This document shows positions 52,070-61,217 of a DNA stretch of 64,000 nucleotides, piece after piece; position 1 is the first letter of the stretch, and every line of letters begins with the position of its first letter. A model generated the notes under the pieces. That model did not search any database. It saw only the letters and a program-made list of their open reading frames with translations, and was not told the origin of the DNA. The DNA is from Bradyrhizobium stylosanthis. GTDB taxonomy: Bacteria > Pseudomonadota > Alphaproteobacteria > Rhizobiales > Xanthobacteraceae. A program made the position numbers and the translations under genes. Where the stretch lies: NCBI RefSeq assembly GCF_001641335.1, contig NZ_LVEM01000006.1:310300-374299 (forward strand), written 5' to 3'.

Positions 52070-53152
52070 ATGAACCTTCCGCGCATCACCATTCTGGCCA
52101 CGCTGCTGCTCACTGGGCCCGCGGCGGCGCAGCTCCAGATCACGCCGCCGGCCACGACGCCGAGCCCTCCGGCCGAGAAGCAGAAGCCCAAGGCGCCTCC
52201 GCCCGCCAAGAAGAAGGAGGCGGCGCCGGCGCCGAAACCTTCGGCCTCGCCCAAGCCGGCCGCGTCTCCAAAACCTCAACTGCCCGCAACCGTCATCCCT
52301 GCCCCGCCGGCCGACACGCCCGGTGTCGACCTGGTGTTCGGCGCCTATCAGCGCGGCCAGTACAAGACGGCGTTCGACCTCGCCACCGCCCGCGCGCAAG
52401 CCGGCGACCCCAAGGCGATGACCATGCTGGGCGAGCTCTACTCCAACGCGATGGGCATCCGCCGCGACTACGCCAAGGCGCTCGAATGGTACAAGCGTGC
52501 CGCCGACGCCGGCGACCGCGAGGCGATGTTCGCGCTTGCCATGCTCCGCATCTCGGGCCGCGGCGGCCCCGTGGACAAGGGCGAGGCGGTTAAGCTGATG
52601 GCGTCCGCCGCAAAGCTCGGCGAGCCCAAGGCGGCCTATAACCTCGCGCTGCTCTATCTCGACGGCCAGACCCTGCCGCAGGACGTCAAGCGCGCCGCCG
52701 AGCTGCTGCGCCAGGCTGCCGATGCCGGCCTGCCCGAGGCGCAATACGCGCTCGCGACCTTCTACAAGGAAGGCACCGGGGTCCCGAAGGACCCCGAACG
52801 CGCGGTGCGCCTGCTCCAGGCCGCCTCGCTCGCCGACAATGTCGATGCCGAGGTCGAATATGCCATCGCCATGTTCAACGGCACCGGCACGCCGAAGAAC
52901 CAGCCGGCCGCTGTCGCGTTGCTCCGCAAGGCATCCCGCCAGGGCAGCGCGATCGCGCAGAACCGCCTCGCCTGGGTGCTGATCAACGGCATGGGCGTGC
53001 CCGCGGACAAGATCGAGGGCTTCAAATGGCACCTTGTGGCCAAAACCGCCGGCAAGGGCGATCCGGACCTCGACAAGCAATTGTCCGATCTGCCGGCCGA
53101 GGACCGGGCCAAGGTCGAGGCCGCCGCCCGGAAATGGCTCGGGACCAAATGA
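52070..53152 (+). CDS. Secreted Sel1-repeat protein
   Basis: 360 residues. A Sec signal peptide (MNLPRITILATLLLTGPAAA) is followed by a Pro/Lys/Ala-rich linker (about residues 25-80) and then about six Sel1-type helical repeats of 36 residues, such as AMTMLGELYSNAMGI, YKRAADAGDREAMFALAML and LLRQAADAGLPEAQYALATF. Sel1 solenoids bind partner proteins; in rhizobia they occur in exopolysaccharide and envelope regulators. Location is periplasmic or envelope. It begins 8 bp after the ThiE-like gene and may share its transcript. The partner is unknown. Confidence 0.88.
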   Translation: MNLPRITILATLLLTGPAAAQLQITPPATTPSPPAEKQKPKAPPPAKKKEAAPAPKPSASPKPAASPKPQLPATVIPAPPADTPGVDLVFGAYQRGQYKTAFDLATARAQAGDPKAMTMLGELYSNAMGIRRDYAKALEWYKRAADAGDREAMFALAMLRISGRGGPVDKGEAVKLMASAAKLGEPKAAYNLALLYLDGQTLPQDVKRAAELLRQAADAGLPEAQYALATFYKEGTGVPKDPERAVRLLQAASLADNVDAEVEYAIAMFNGTGTPKNQPAAVALLRKASRQGSAIAQNRLAWVLINGMGVPADKIEGFKWHLVAKTAGKGDPDLDKQLSDLPAEDRAKVEAAARKWLGTK

Positions 53153-53238
53153 CTTGACCTTGCGGCCCCCGCAGGGCACCCAATCTCCCAAACAGGCGCG
53201 ATTTCGCGCCAATTCCCCCGATCAAGACGCAGAAGCCC

Positions 53239-54030
53239 ATGCTGTATTCCGCAACTATCAACGTCATGGTCAAGGCCGCGCGCCGCGCCGGCCGCAGCCT
53301 CAAGCGCGATCTCGGCGAGATCGAGCACCTCCAGGTCTCGCTGAAGGGGCCGGCCAATTTCGTCTCGCTCGCGGACAAGCGCGCCGAGGAGATCCTCTAC
53401 CAGGACCTCGCCAAGGCCCGTCCCGGCTACGGCTTCATCGGCGAGGAAGGCGGCATGCGCGAGGGCACCGACAAGAGCCACACCTGGATCGTCGACCCCC
53501 TGGACGGCACCACCAACTTCCTGCACGGCATCCCGCAATTCGCGATCTCGATCGGCCTAGCCCGCGAGGGCACGGTGATCGCGGGCGTGATCTACAACCC
53601 TGCCAATGACGAGCTCTACATTGCCGAGCGCGGCAAGGGCGTCTTCCTCAACGACCAGCGCCTGCGCGTTGCCGGCCGCCGCCAGCTCAACGAATGCGTG
53701 GTGGCCTGCGGCCTGCCCCATATCGGCCGCGGCGACCACGAGGAATTCCGCCGCGAGATGATCGCGATCCAGGACCGCGTCGCGGGCCTGCGCCGCTTCG
53801 GCGCCGCCTCGCTCGACCTCGCCTTCGTCGCTGCCGGCCGTCTCGACGGCTACTGGGAGCGCAACCTGCAATCCTGGGACATCGCCGCCGGCATGCTGAT
53901 GGTGCGCGAAGCGGGCGGCACGGTGTCGGGCGTTCTCGGCAATGACGATCCATTGCTGACCGGGCACGTGGTGTGCGGCAACGAGTTCGTGCACGGCGAG
54001 CTGATCAAGATCTTGAAGCAGCCGGCGTAG
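53239..54030 (+). CDS. suhB: Inositol-1-monophosphatase (SuhB family)
   Basis: 263-residue Mg-dependent phosphatase. Metal-site motifs are IGEEGG, WIVDPLDGTTNFLHG and WDIAAGMLMVREAGG, with the catalytic loop RRFGAASLDLAFVAAGR. This gene family removes phosphate from inositol 1-phosphate, and SuhB also affects rRNA antitermination in E. coli. It follows the Sel1 gene by 86 bp. All key residues are present. Confidence 0.93.
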   Translation: MLYSATINVMVKAARRAGRSLKRDLGEIEHLQVSLKGPANFVSLADKRAEEILYQDLAKARPGYGFIGEEGGMREGTDKSHTWIVDPLDGTTNFLHGIPQFAISIGLAREGTVIAGVIYNPANDELYIAERGKGVFLNDQRLRVAGRRQLNECVVACGLPHIGRGDHEEFRREMIAIQDRVAGLRRFGAASLDLAFVAAGRLDGYWERNLQSWDIAAGMLMVREAGGTVSGVLGNDDPLLTGHVVCGNEFVHGELIKILKQPA

Positions 54031-54056
54031 CAATACGGCGGCTTGATCGGCCGCGG

Positions 54057-55181
54057 CTAAGAGTCGTCTTCGTCATCCTCGTCGCGGTACTCCCCGCCGG
54101 TGGTCAGGCCCTCGATCGCCGTGGCGCCTTTCGACTTGACGACCCGGCGAAGCGGGACCGAACTCTCGCTTCGCAACGCCTCCATCAACAGTTCCGAATG
54201 GGTGACGATCCAGATGTCGGCGCGGCGCGATGCCTTGGCGATCAGCCGGGCCAGTGGCGCCAGCAGCGACGGATGCAAGCTGGTCTCGGGTTCGTTCAGC
54301 GCGATGAACGGCGGAAGCCGGTAGCCCATGAACACCACGAGCAGGCAAATGTATTTCAGCGTCCCGTCGGATAATTCGTGAGCCCTGAACGGCCGCGGCA
54401 TATCGGTCAGTTGCAGATCAAATTCACACAAACCACCTTGTTCCCATGCGCGGAGCTCCGCGCCCGGAAACGCATCCTCGATTGCGTCCTGCAAGTCGTT
54501 GGCATCTTCCCGAATGGTGTAGAGTGTCGCCAGAGCCGCGGCCAAATCCGTCCCGTCGGCACTGAGTGAAGGCGTCGTTATCGCCAGACAGGGCTTTCGT
54601 AGCGATGACACCGGGTCAGTGCGGAAGTCGTGATAGAAACGCCAACCCAGCATTGCGTTTCTGACCAAATCGATTTCCGGACATTCATTGCTATCGGAAA
54701 AGCCCGCGAGCGCCGTCTCGGACGGCAGCACCGCATCCTTGTGACTGCTCCATGCGCCGCTCTCGCCGCGCACGCTGACGAGCGAGTTCTTCCGCTCCAT
54801 CAGCTGGACCGTTCGCCTGCCCTGGGTCGCCTCGATGCTTTCGGACTTGATCATCGGCTCGCCGGCAAACGCCGCCTCGAGCGGGCCGGGAAATCCGATT
54901 TCGATGGAATATCTGATACGGTCGAACCTGGCCGACAACCGCAGTCGCCCATCTTCGCCGCGCTTGCGCATGCCGGACCAGCAGACCGAATTCAATCCGC
55001 CTTCGTCGGCGATCGTGCGCGTGATCCGTCCGGTTGCCGCGTCGCGCAACAGCGACAAGGATTTGTAGAGATTGGACTTGCCGACACCATTCTCGCCCAC
55101 AAACACGGACAGAGGGTGGATTGGTATGGTGAGCCGACGAATAGAGCGATAGTTCGAGATCGCAATTTCGGTCAGACGCAT
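54057..55181 (-). CDS. AAA-family ATPase, SMC/RecF-like (OLD-type), isolated
   Basis: 374 residues. Walker A is GENGVGKSNLYKSL near residue 29, and an ABC-like signature ELSDGTLKYICLLV precedes a Walker B-like FIALNEPETSLHP, in which the usual Asp is Asn. These features mark the predicted ATPases of the COG4637 kind. No nuclease (TOPRIM) domain and no toxin or partner gene is adjacent. Base composition is lower in GC than its neighbours, which suggests horizontal transfer. The ATG at 55181 is used rather than a GTG 3 nt earlier. Some relatives act in phage defence or DNA repair; here the function is unknown. Confidence 0.82.
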   Translation of the reverse strand: MRLTEIAISNYRSIRRLTIPIHPLSVFVGENGVGKSNLYKSLSLLRDAATGRITRTIADEGGLNSVCWSGMRKRGEDGRLRLSARFDRIRYSIEIGFPGPLEAAFAGEPMIKSESIEATQGRRTVQLMERKNSLVSVRGESGAWSSHKDAVLPSETALAGFSDSNECPEIDLVRNAMLGWRFYHDFRTDPVSSLRKPCLAITTPSLSADGTDLAAALATLYTIREDANDLQDAIEDAFPGAELRAWEQGGLCEFDLQLTDMPRPFRAHELSDGTLKYICLLVVFMGYRLPPFIALNEPETSLHPSLLAPLARLIAKASRRADIWIVTHSELLMEALRSESSVPLRRVVKSKGATAIEGLTTGGEYRDEDDEDDS

Positions 55182-55318
55182 CACATGCTCTCAAATCGGC
55201 AGGCCGTGCGCATTCGCGGTGCGGAGCGAAATGCACATCGCTTCAATCCAGGGATGCAGTCTGGATCGGCACTTCCGATAAAGCAAGCGAACGCCCGTCC
55301 GACGTCGCGTGGCACGGC

Positions 55319-55345
55319 ATCGGTCCTGAATCAATCAGGACCGAT
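55319..55345 (-). terminator. Perfect 11-bp hairpin after the RND gene
   Basis: ATCGGTCCTGA and TCAGGACCGAT flank ATCAA, 8 nt beyond the pump stop on the minus strand. Its position fits a terminator, though no T-run follows. It could also be an operator of the ATPase gene, whose start is 138 bp further on. Confidence 0.5.
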
Positions 55346-55352
55346 CCGCCGT

Positions 55353-58300
55353 TCAGTGGCCGGCCCTTGCCGGCGCCGGCGGCCCATACGCCTCGACCTT
55401 GTTCTCCGCCTTCTCGCGATCTCCCGCCAGCACGCGCTGCACGGAAACGAAGAACACCGGCACCATCAAGAGCGCCAGGATCACCACCGCGATCATGCCG
55501 CCCATCACGATGCTGCCGAGCGCCTGCTGGCTGGCGCCGCCGGCGCCGTGGGCGATGGCCATCGGCAGCACGCCGCAGATGAAGGCAAGGCCCGTCATCA
55601 GGATCGGGCGGAAGCGCAGGCGGCAAGCTTCCATGGTGGCTTCCACCAGCGGCTTGCCCTCTTTCCGCAGATCCTTCGCGAACTCGATGATCAGGATCGC
55701 GTCTTTCGCCGCGAGGCCAATGATCGTGATCAGGCCGACGGTGAAATAGACGTCGTTGGGCAGGCCGCGCAGCATCGCCGCGGCAACCGCGCCGACGATG
55801 CCGAGCGGCACGGTGAGCAGCACCGCGAGCGGGATGGTCCAGCTCTCGTAGAGCGCGGCAAGGCACAGGAACACCACGAACACCGAGAGCGCGAGCAGGA
55901 ACGGCGCCTGCGAGCCCGACAGCTTTTCCTGCAGCGACTGGCCGGTCCATTCGTAGCCGAAGCCGCGCGGCAGCTTGCCCGCGAGCCGTTCCATCTCGGC
56001 GATGGCATCGCCCGAGGTGAAGCCGGTCCTTGCTTCGCCGGAGATGCGCACCGCCGGATAATAGTTGAAGCCGGCGATCTGCGTCGGGCCACGCGCCCAT
56101 TCCACCGTGGCGAAGGAGGAGAACGGCACGAGCTGGCCGCGGCTGTTCTTGACGTTGTAGTTGAGGATGTCCTCGGTCCGCATGCGGTCGCGCGCATCCG
56201 CCTGCACCACGACGCGCTGCATGCGGCCGCGGTTCGGGAAGTCGTTGATGTAGTTCGAGCCGAGATTGGTCGAGATCGTGTTGTTGATGTCCTCGAAGGT
56301 GACGCCGAAGGCGCCGGCCTTCTCGCGGTCAATCACGAGATTGACCACGCCGGCTTCAGGCAGGCCTTCGATATAGACCTTCTGCAGCACCGGGCTCGCA
56401 TTGGCTTCCGCGATCAACTGGTCGGCGGCGCGCATCAGGGCCGGATAGCCCTTCTGGCCGCGGTCCTGCAGGCGGAACGAGAAGCCGGAGGAATTGCCGA
56501 GATTGTCGATCGGCGGCGGCTGCAGCGCCGAGATCTTGGCGTCGCGGATCGACGAGCCCAGATCGCGGTTGATGTCGTTGACGATCGCCGCGGCTGAATC
56601 CTTCGGTCCGCGCTCCGACCAGTCCTTCAAGGTGATGAAGGCCTGCGCGGTGTTCATGCCCTGGCCGGAGAAGCTGAAACCGGTGAGGAAGGTGACGTTG
56701 TCGACGCCGGGCCGCTGCGCGAGATACTTCTCGACCTTCTCGATCACGGCCTCGGTGCGGGCATAGGACGAATCCGACGGCGTCTGCACGTCGGTGGTGA
56801 CGAAGCCCTGGTCGTCGATCGGCAGGAAGCCGCCGGGCAGGCTGACGAAGGCCCAGGACAGGCCCACCAGCAGCGCGACATAGACCATCATCAGGCGGCC
56901 GGTGCGCTTCAGCGAGAAGCCGACGGTGCGGGAATAACCTTCCTTGCCGCCTTCCAGCATGCGGTTGAACCAGCCGAACACGCCGCGCTTGGCATGGCCG
57001 TGACCGGCTGTGACGGGCTTGAGCAAGGTCGCGCACAGCGCCGGCGTCAGCGACAGCGCGAGGAAGGCGGAGAAGCCGATCGCGGCCACCATGGTCACCG
57101 AGAACTGGCGGTAGATGATGCCGACCGAGCCGGGGAAGAACGCCATTGGCACGAACACCGCCATCAGCACCAGCGTGATGCCGATAATGGCGCTCGAGAT
57201 CTGCGACATCGCCTTGCGCGTCGCCTCCTTGGGCGGCAGGCCCTCCTCGCTCATGATGCGCTCGACGTTCTCGACCACCACGATGGCGTCGTCGACGAGG
57301 ATGCCGACCGCGAGCACCATGCCAAACATCGAGAGCATGTTGATGGAGTAGCCGGCGAGCAGCAGCGTGGTACAGGCGCCCAGCAGCGCCACCGGCACCA
57401 CGATGGTGGGAATGATGGTGTAGCGGATGTTCTGCAGGAACAGGAACATCACCACGAACACCAGCACCACGGCCTCGACCAGCGTCATCAGCACCTTCTT
57501 GATCGAGGCCTCGACCACGGGCGTGATGTTGTAGGGGATCTCGTAGGCGATGTTGGCCGGGAAGAAGCGCGACAGCTCCTTCATCTTCTCCTCGACCGCG
57601 CTCGCGGTCGCCAGCGCGTTGCCGGTCGGCGACATCAGCACCGAGAGACCGGCGGTCGGCTTGCCGTCGAGGCGGGTGTTGAACTGGTAGCTGAGGCCGC
57701 CGACCTCGACGCGTGCGACGTCGCGCAGCCGCACGGTCGAACCGTCGGCATTGGCGCGCAGGATGATGGCGCCGAACTCGTCGGGCGAGGAGAGCTGGCC
57801 CTTGACCAGCACCAGCGCCGAGGTGCGCTGGCTCGAGGTCGAGGGCTCGGCACCGATGCTGCCCGAGGCGACCTGCGCGTTCTGTGCGGCGATCGCCTTG
57901 TTGACGTCGTCGGCGGTGAGCCCATAGCCGACCAGCTTCGCCGGATCGACCCAGACGCGAAGCGAGCGCTCGGTGGAATAGAGCGTGGCGCGGCCGACGC
58001 CGGGAATGCGGCGGATTTCACCGAGCACGTTGCGGATCATGAAATCGCCGAGGCCGACCTCGTCGAGGCTGCCGTCGGTCGAGTTCAGCGTAATGATCTG
58101 CAGCACCGCGCTGGAGGCTTCCTCAATCAGAATGCCCTGCTGGATCACCGCGCGCGGCAGTCGTGCCTCGACGCGCTTGATGCGGTTCTGCACCTCGACC
58201 GAGGCCGCGCTGGTGTCGGTGCCCGGCTGGAAATTGGCGATGATCTCGACCTGGCCGAGCGAGTCGCTGGTCGATTCGAAATTGAGGATGCCGGAGGCGC

Positions 58301-58511
58301 CGTTGAGCTCCTCCTCGATCAGCCGCGTGACGCTGTTGTAGAGGTTTTCCGGCGAGGCGCCGGGATAGCTGGTCGAGATCGAGATCGAGGGCGGCGCGAT
58401 GATCGGATACTGCGCGATCGGCAACAGCGGCACGGAGATCGCGCCGATCAGACAGATGAACAGCGCGACCACCCAGGCGAAGATCGGCCTGTCGATGAAA
58501 AAGCTGGCCAT
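55353..58511 (-). CDS. RND efflux pump, HAE1 (AcrB/MexB) type
   Basis: 1052-residue inner-membrane proton/drug antiporter with 12 helices and two large periplasmic loops. The N-terminus SFFIDRPIFAWVVALFI, the proton-relay Asp pair in VGILVDDAIVVVENVERI, and PSISISTSYPGASPE are diagnostic. The start lies 6 bp after the adaptor gene. Together with that lipoprotein adaptor it forms a tripartite pump; the outer membrane channel gene is not in the window. Likely substrates are drugs, detergents or plant phenolics. Confidence 0.95.
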   Translation of the reverse strand: MASFFIDRPIFAWVVALFICLIGAISVPLLPIAQYPIIAPPSISISTSYPGASPENLYNSVTRLIEEELNGASGILNFESTSDSLGQVEIIANFQPGTDTSAASVEVQNRIKRVEARLPRAVIQQGILIEEASSAVLQIITLNSTDGSLDEVGLGDFMIRNVLGEIRRIPGVGRATLYSTERSLRVWVDPAKLVGYGLTADDVNKAIAAQNAQVASGSIGAEPSTSSQRTSALVLVKGQLSSPDEFGAIILRANADGSTVRLRDVARVEVGGLSYQFNTRLDGKPTAGLSVLMSPTGNALATASAVEEKMKELSRFFPANIAYEIPYNITPVVEASIKKVLMTLVEAVVLVFVVMFLFLQNIRYTIIPTIVVPVALLGACTTLLLAGYSINMLSMFGMVLAVGILVDDAIVVVENVERIMSEEGLPPKEATRKAMSQISSAIIGITLVLMAVFVPMAFFPGSVGIIYRQFSVTMVAAIGFSAFLALSLTPALCATLLKPVTAGHGHAKRGVFGWFNRMLEGGKEGYSRTVGFSLKRTGRLMMVYVALLVGLSWAFVSLPGGFLPIDDQGFVTTDVQTPSDSSYARTEAVIEKVEKYLAQRPGVDNVTFLTGFSFSGQGMNTAQAFITLKDWSERGPKDSAAAIVNDINRDLGSSIRDAKISALQPPPIDNLGNSSGFSFRLQDRGQKGYPALMRAADQLIAEANASPVLQKVYIEGLPEAGVVNLVIDREKAGAFGVTFEDINNTISTNLGSNYINDFPNRGRMQRVVVQADARDRMRTEDILNYNVKNSRGQLVPFSSFATVEWARGPTQIAGFNYYPAVRISGEARTGFTSGDAIAEMERLAGKLPRGFGYEWTGQSLQEKLSGSQAPFLLALSVFVVFLCLAALYESWTIPLAVLLTVPLGIVGAVAAAMLRGLPNDVYFTVGLITIIGLAAKDAILIIEFAKDLRKEGKPLVEATMEACRLRFRPILMTGLAFICGVLPMAIAHGAGGASQQALGSIVMGGMIAVVILALLMVPVFFVSVQRVLAGDREKAENKVEAYGPPAPARAGH

Positions 58512-58517
58512 GGCGCG

Positions 58518-59711
58518 TTACCGCGTCAGCTTCTGGGCGTGCCGGTTGTCCGCGGTCGCATCCGCTTCCGACCAGGATTGCGGCTTGACCCTGTCGCCGG
58601 CCGCGAACTTCTGGAAGCCTTCGACCACGACCTTGTCGCCGGCCTTCAGGCCTTCGGTGACGAACCAGAGTCCGTCCTGCACCGAGCCCGTGCGCACCGG
58701 CTGCACGGCGATGTGGTTGTCGTCCTTGACGACGAACACCTCGCTGCCGCCGCCGCCATTGCGCTGGATCGCCTGCTGCGGCACCGCGATCGCGTCGGAA
58801 TCGAGCCCCTGATCGATGCGGACGCGCACATACATGCCCGGCAGCAGCTCGCGCTTGGGATTGCGGAACTCGCCGCGCAGCGTCACCTGCCCGGTATGGG
58901 CGTCGACCTTGGCGTCGGAGAACAGCAGCTTGCCGTCGAGCGAATAGAGCGTGTTGTCGTCGAGCACGAGGCGCACCTTGGCGGCATCGGCCGCGATGCG
59001 CTCGAGGTCGCCGCTCTCGAAGGCGCGGCGAAGCTGGTTGAGCTCGGTCACCGACTGGGTGAAGTCGGCATAGATCGGATCGAGCTGCTGGATGGTGGCG
59101 AGATTGGTCTCGTTCTGGACCACAAGTGCGCCCTCGCTGACGATCGCCGCACCGACGGTGCCGTCGATCGGCGCGCGCACGGTGGCGTAATCGAGGTTGA
59201 GCTTGGCACGCGCGAGCTCGGCCTTGCGGCCCTCGACCTCGGCATGGGCCTGGCGCTCGCCAGCCACGGCCTTCTCGTTCTCGGCCTCGGGCGCGGCGCG
59301 CTGGCTGGTCAGCGTGGCGATGCGGTGCGCCTGCTGCCTGGCCTGCATCAGCGCGGCCTCCGACTTGGCGAGCGCGGCCTCGTTGGCCATCACCTCGACC
59401 TCGAACGGACGCGGATCGATACGATAGAGCGGATCGCCGGCCTTCACCTCGCTGCCCTGGCGGAACAGGCGCTCGACCACGATGCCCGACACGCGCGGCC
59501 GCACGTCGGAGACGCGCGTCGGCGCGATGCGGCCCGGCAGCTCGCGCACCACGGCGCGCGGCTGCGGCTTGACGACGACGACGCTGACGTCAGGGTCGGC
59601 CGGCGGGGCGGCAGAGATGGCCGAGTTCGATTCCTCGCAAGCGGCGAGCAGCGGCGCAAAGGCCGCGAGCATCATTGCAACGCATGCCGATCGCGCACGA
59701 AGTCCTGACAT
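58518..59711 (-). CDS. RND pump membrane-fusion lipoprotein (AcrA-like)
   Basis: 397-residue periplasmic adaptor. The leader ends in a lipobox, LLAAC, with the acylated Cys near residue 25. Lipoyl halves bracket the alpha-helical hairpin (SEAALMQARQQAHRIATLTSQ), followed by DYATVRAPIDGTVGAAIV and the C-terminal beta domain with VAVPQQAIQ-type strand (IAVPQQAIQRNG). It leads the operon and bridges the pump to an outer membrane channel. Confidence 0.93.
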   Translation of the reverse strand: MSGLRARSACVAMMLAAFAPLLAACEESNSAISAAPPADPDVSVVVVKPQPRAVVRELPGRIAPTRVSDVRPRVSGIVVERLFRQGSEVKAGDPLYRIDPRPFEVEVMANEAALAKSEAALMQARQQAHRIATLTSQRAAPEAENEKAVAGERQAHAEVEGRKAELARAKLNLDYATVRAPIDGTVGAAIVSEGALVVQNETNLATIQQLDPIYADFTQSVTELNQLRRAFESGDLERIAADAAKVRLVLDDNTLYSLDGKLLFSDAKVDAHTGQVTLRGEFRNPKRELLPGMYVRVRIDQGLDSDAIAVPQQAIQRNGGGGSEVFVVKDDNHIAVQPVRTGSVQDGLWFVTEGLKAGDKVVVEGFQKFAAGDRVKPQSWSEADATADNRHAQKLTR

Positions 59712-59884
59712 GTTGGTTAAGTGCCCCGATGTTGTTGAAACTGGTCACGCTGCGCCGGCCCGTTCTGGGCGATTTGCGCGCGGCTGATGCCGTCAAAATA
59801 GAGGGGACCTGCTGCGACGCAACGCATGGTGCGGGCGGCTCAATGTCACACGACCTATCGTGCTGACTTTTAGAGGCTTTTCGG

Positions 59885-59904
59885 GACTCACCGGATTGTG
59901 AGTC
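59885..59904 (-). terminator. Hairpin after the CFA-like methyltransferase gene
   Basis: GACTCAC-CGGATT-GTGAGTC (7-bp arms) lies 38 nt beyond the stop, in the 230-bp gap before the RND operon. It could be the methyltransferase terminator or an operator of the pump, since no TetR-type regulator gene is nearby. Confidence 0.35.
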
Positions 59905-59941
59905 GGGTTCCATCGCGGCGTGCTGCGACGGAATATCGCAA

Positions 59942-60961
59942 TCACTCGGCGGCCTTCATCCGGTACTGGCTGACGCCCCATTCGGTTCCGTCGGCATAGC
60001 CGAACAGGCCCGATGTCACCAGGAGCAGCCAGCGCCAGCGCCGCATCCACATTGCGGTCTCGTCACCATGGACCTCGCGCAAGGCGGCCTCGATGTCCTC
60101 GCGGCGCGCGTCGAAATTGGCGAGCCAATCGTTGGCGGTGCGCTGATAATGCGTTCCGCTCCAGCACCATTCCTTCTCGACCGCGAAGATGTCGTCGAAC
60201 TGCCTGACGAGGTGATGGCTCGGCATCAGCCCGCCAGTGAAGACGTGCTGCGCGATCCCGTCCTCGCGATCGGTCCGGTCGAACAGATGAGAGCCGGTGC
60301 GATGCGTGCCGATCTGCATGAAGAAGCGCCCCTCGGGCGCAAGCCACGACTGCAGGCGCGTCATCAGCTTGCGCCAGTTCATCATGTGCTCGAACGTCTC
60401 GACCGAGACGATGCGGTCGAACTGCGCCTCGGGCGCGAACACGTTCATGTCCGCGGCGACCGCGCGCAGGTTCGACAGCCCGCGCAGCCGCGCCTCCTCC
60501 TCGACGTAAGCGCGCTGGGTCTGCGACATCGACACCGCGGTCACCGTCGCATGCGGAAACTGCCGCGCCATCCACAGCGACAGCGAACCCCAGCCGCAGC
60601 CGAGATCGAGGATGGTCTGGCGGTCGGCAAGACCCGCATGCTCGACGGTCTGGCGCAGCGCCTCCTCCTCCGCCTCCTGCAGGGTGGTTGCGTCGGTCTT
60701 GTAGAAGCAGGACGAGTATTTGCGGTTGGGACCGAGCACCTGTGCAAAGAAGGAAGCGGGCACCGCGTCATGCCCGGCATCCGCCTCCCCTGCGATCGGC
60801 CGCAGCATCATCCGCCCGGCGACGGTGGCATCGTCGGGCACGTCATGCGCCGCCAGGCCGGTTGCGGTGCGGGAGCAGAGGCGCTGGATTGCGGCCCGGA
60901 CCACCACGTCCGGCAGGGGCACACGTTCGGCAGTCCCGATGATCGCGGACACGACACTCAT
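59942..60961 (-). CDS. SAM-dependent methyltransferase, cyclopropane-fatty-acid-synthase-like
   Basis: 339 residues, cytoplasmic. SAM binding is seen in ILDLGCGWGSLSLWMARQFP, with SMSQTQR, a D-motif ADMN and IVSVETFEHMMNW. RKYSSCFYK and the C-terminal AVEKEWCWSGTHYQRTANDW are shared with CFA-synthase-like proteins, although the length (339 rather than about 380-420) and the absence of the N-terminal lipid domain make a true CFA synthase uncertain. The gene stands alone, with a divergent gap to the MotA-like gene. Substrate may be a membrane lipid or another small molecule. Confidence 0.82.
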   Translation of the reverse strand: MSVVSAIIGTAERVPLPDVVVRAAIQRLCSRTATGLAAHDVPDDATVAGRMMLRPIAGEADAGHDAVPASFFAQVLGPNRKYSSCFYKTDATTLQEAEEEALRQTVEHAGLADRQTILDLGCGWGSLSLWMARQFPHATVTAVSMSQTQRAYVEEEARLRGLSNLRAVAADMNVFAPEAQFDRIVSVETFEHMMNWRKLMTRLQSWLAPEGRFFMQIGTHRTGSHLFDRTDREDGIAQHVFTGGLMPSHHLVRQFDDIFAVEKEWCWSGTHYQRTANDWLANFDARREDIEAALREVHGDETAMWMRRWRWLLLVTSGLFGYADGTEWGVSQYRMKAAE

Positions 60962-61217
60962 GCGACCACTCCCTGGTGAGGTTTCGTGGACGGTGGAGGG
61001 AAGTACACGGGCAGAAGAACGGGGAAGCGCCGGCGACAGGCCGGGGCAGCCACAGGGCGGCGACGGCCTGCGGGATGCCGAAGACTTGCAAATGACGACT
61101 TATCAAAGCGCAATTTCCGCTTCGGGTTCCGGGCGCTCTCCACGAAATCGGCGCATCCGGCGCTTTTTTTGGGCCGGGCCTGTGCCATAGTGCGCCCCGC
61201 AATCACGTTCGTAACGG

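Noticed and set aside
56994..59708. 904-codon plus-strand frame opposite the RND genes
   Set aside because: Low-complexity His/Asp/Arg translation and fully antisense to well-recognised pump genes.
54057..59711. Combined ATPase-RND system as a new defence or transport island
   Set aside because: The ATPase is separated by a hairpin from a standard adaptor-pump operon and shares no coupling with it.
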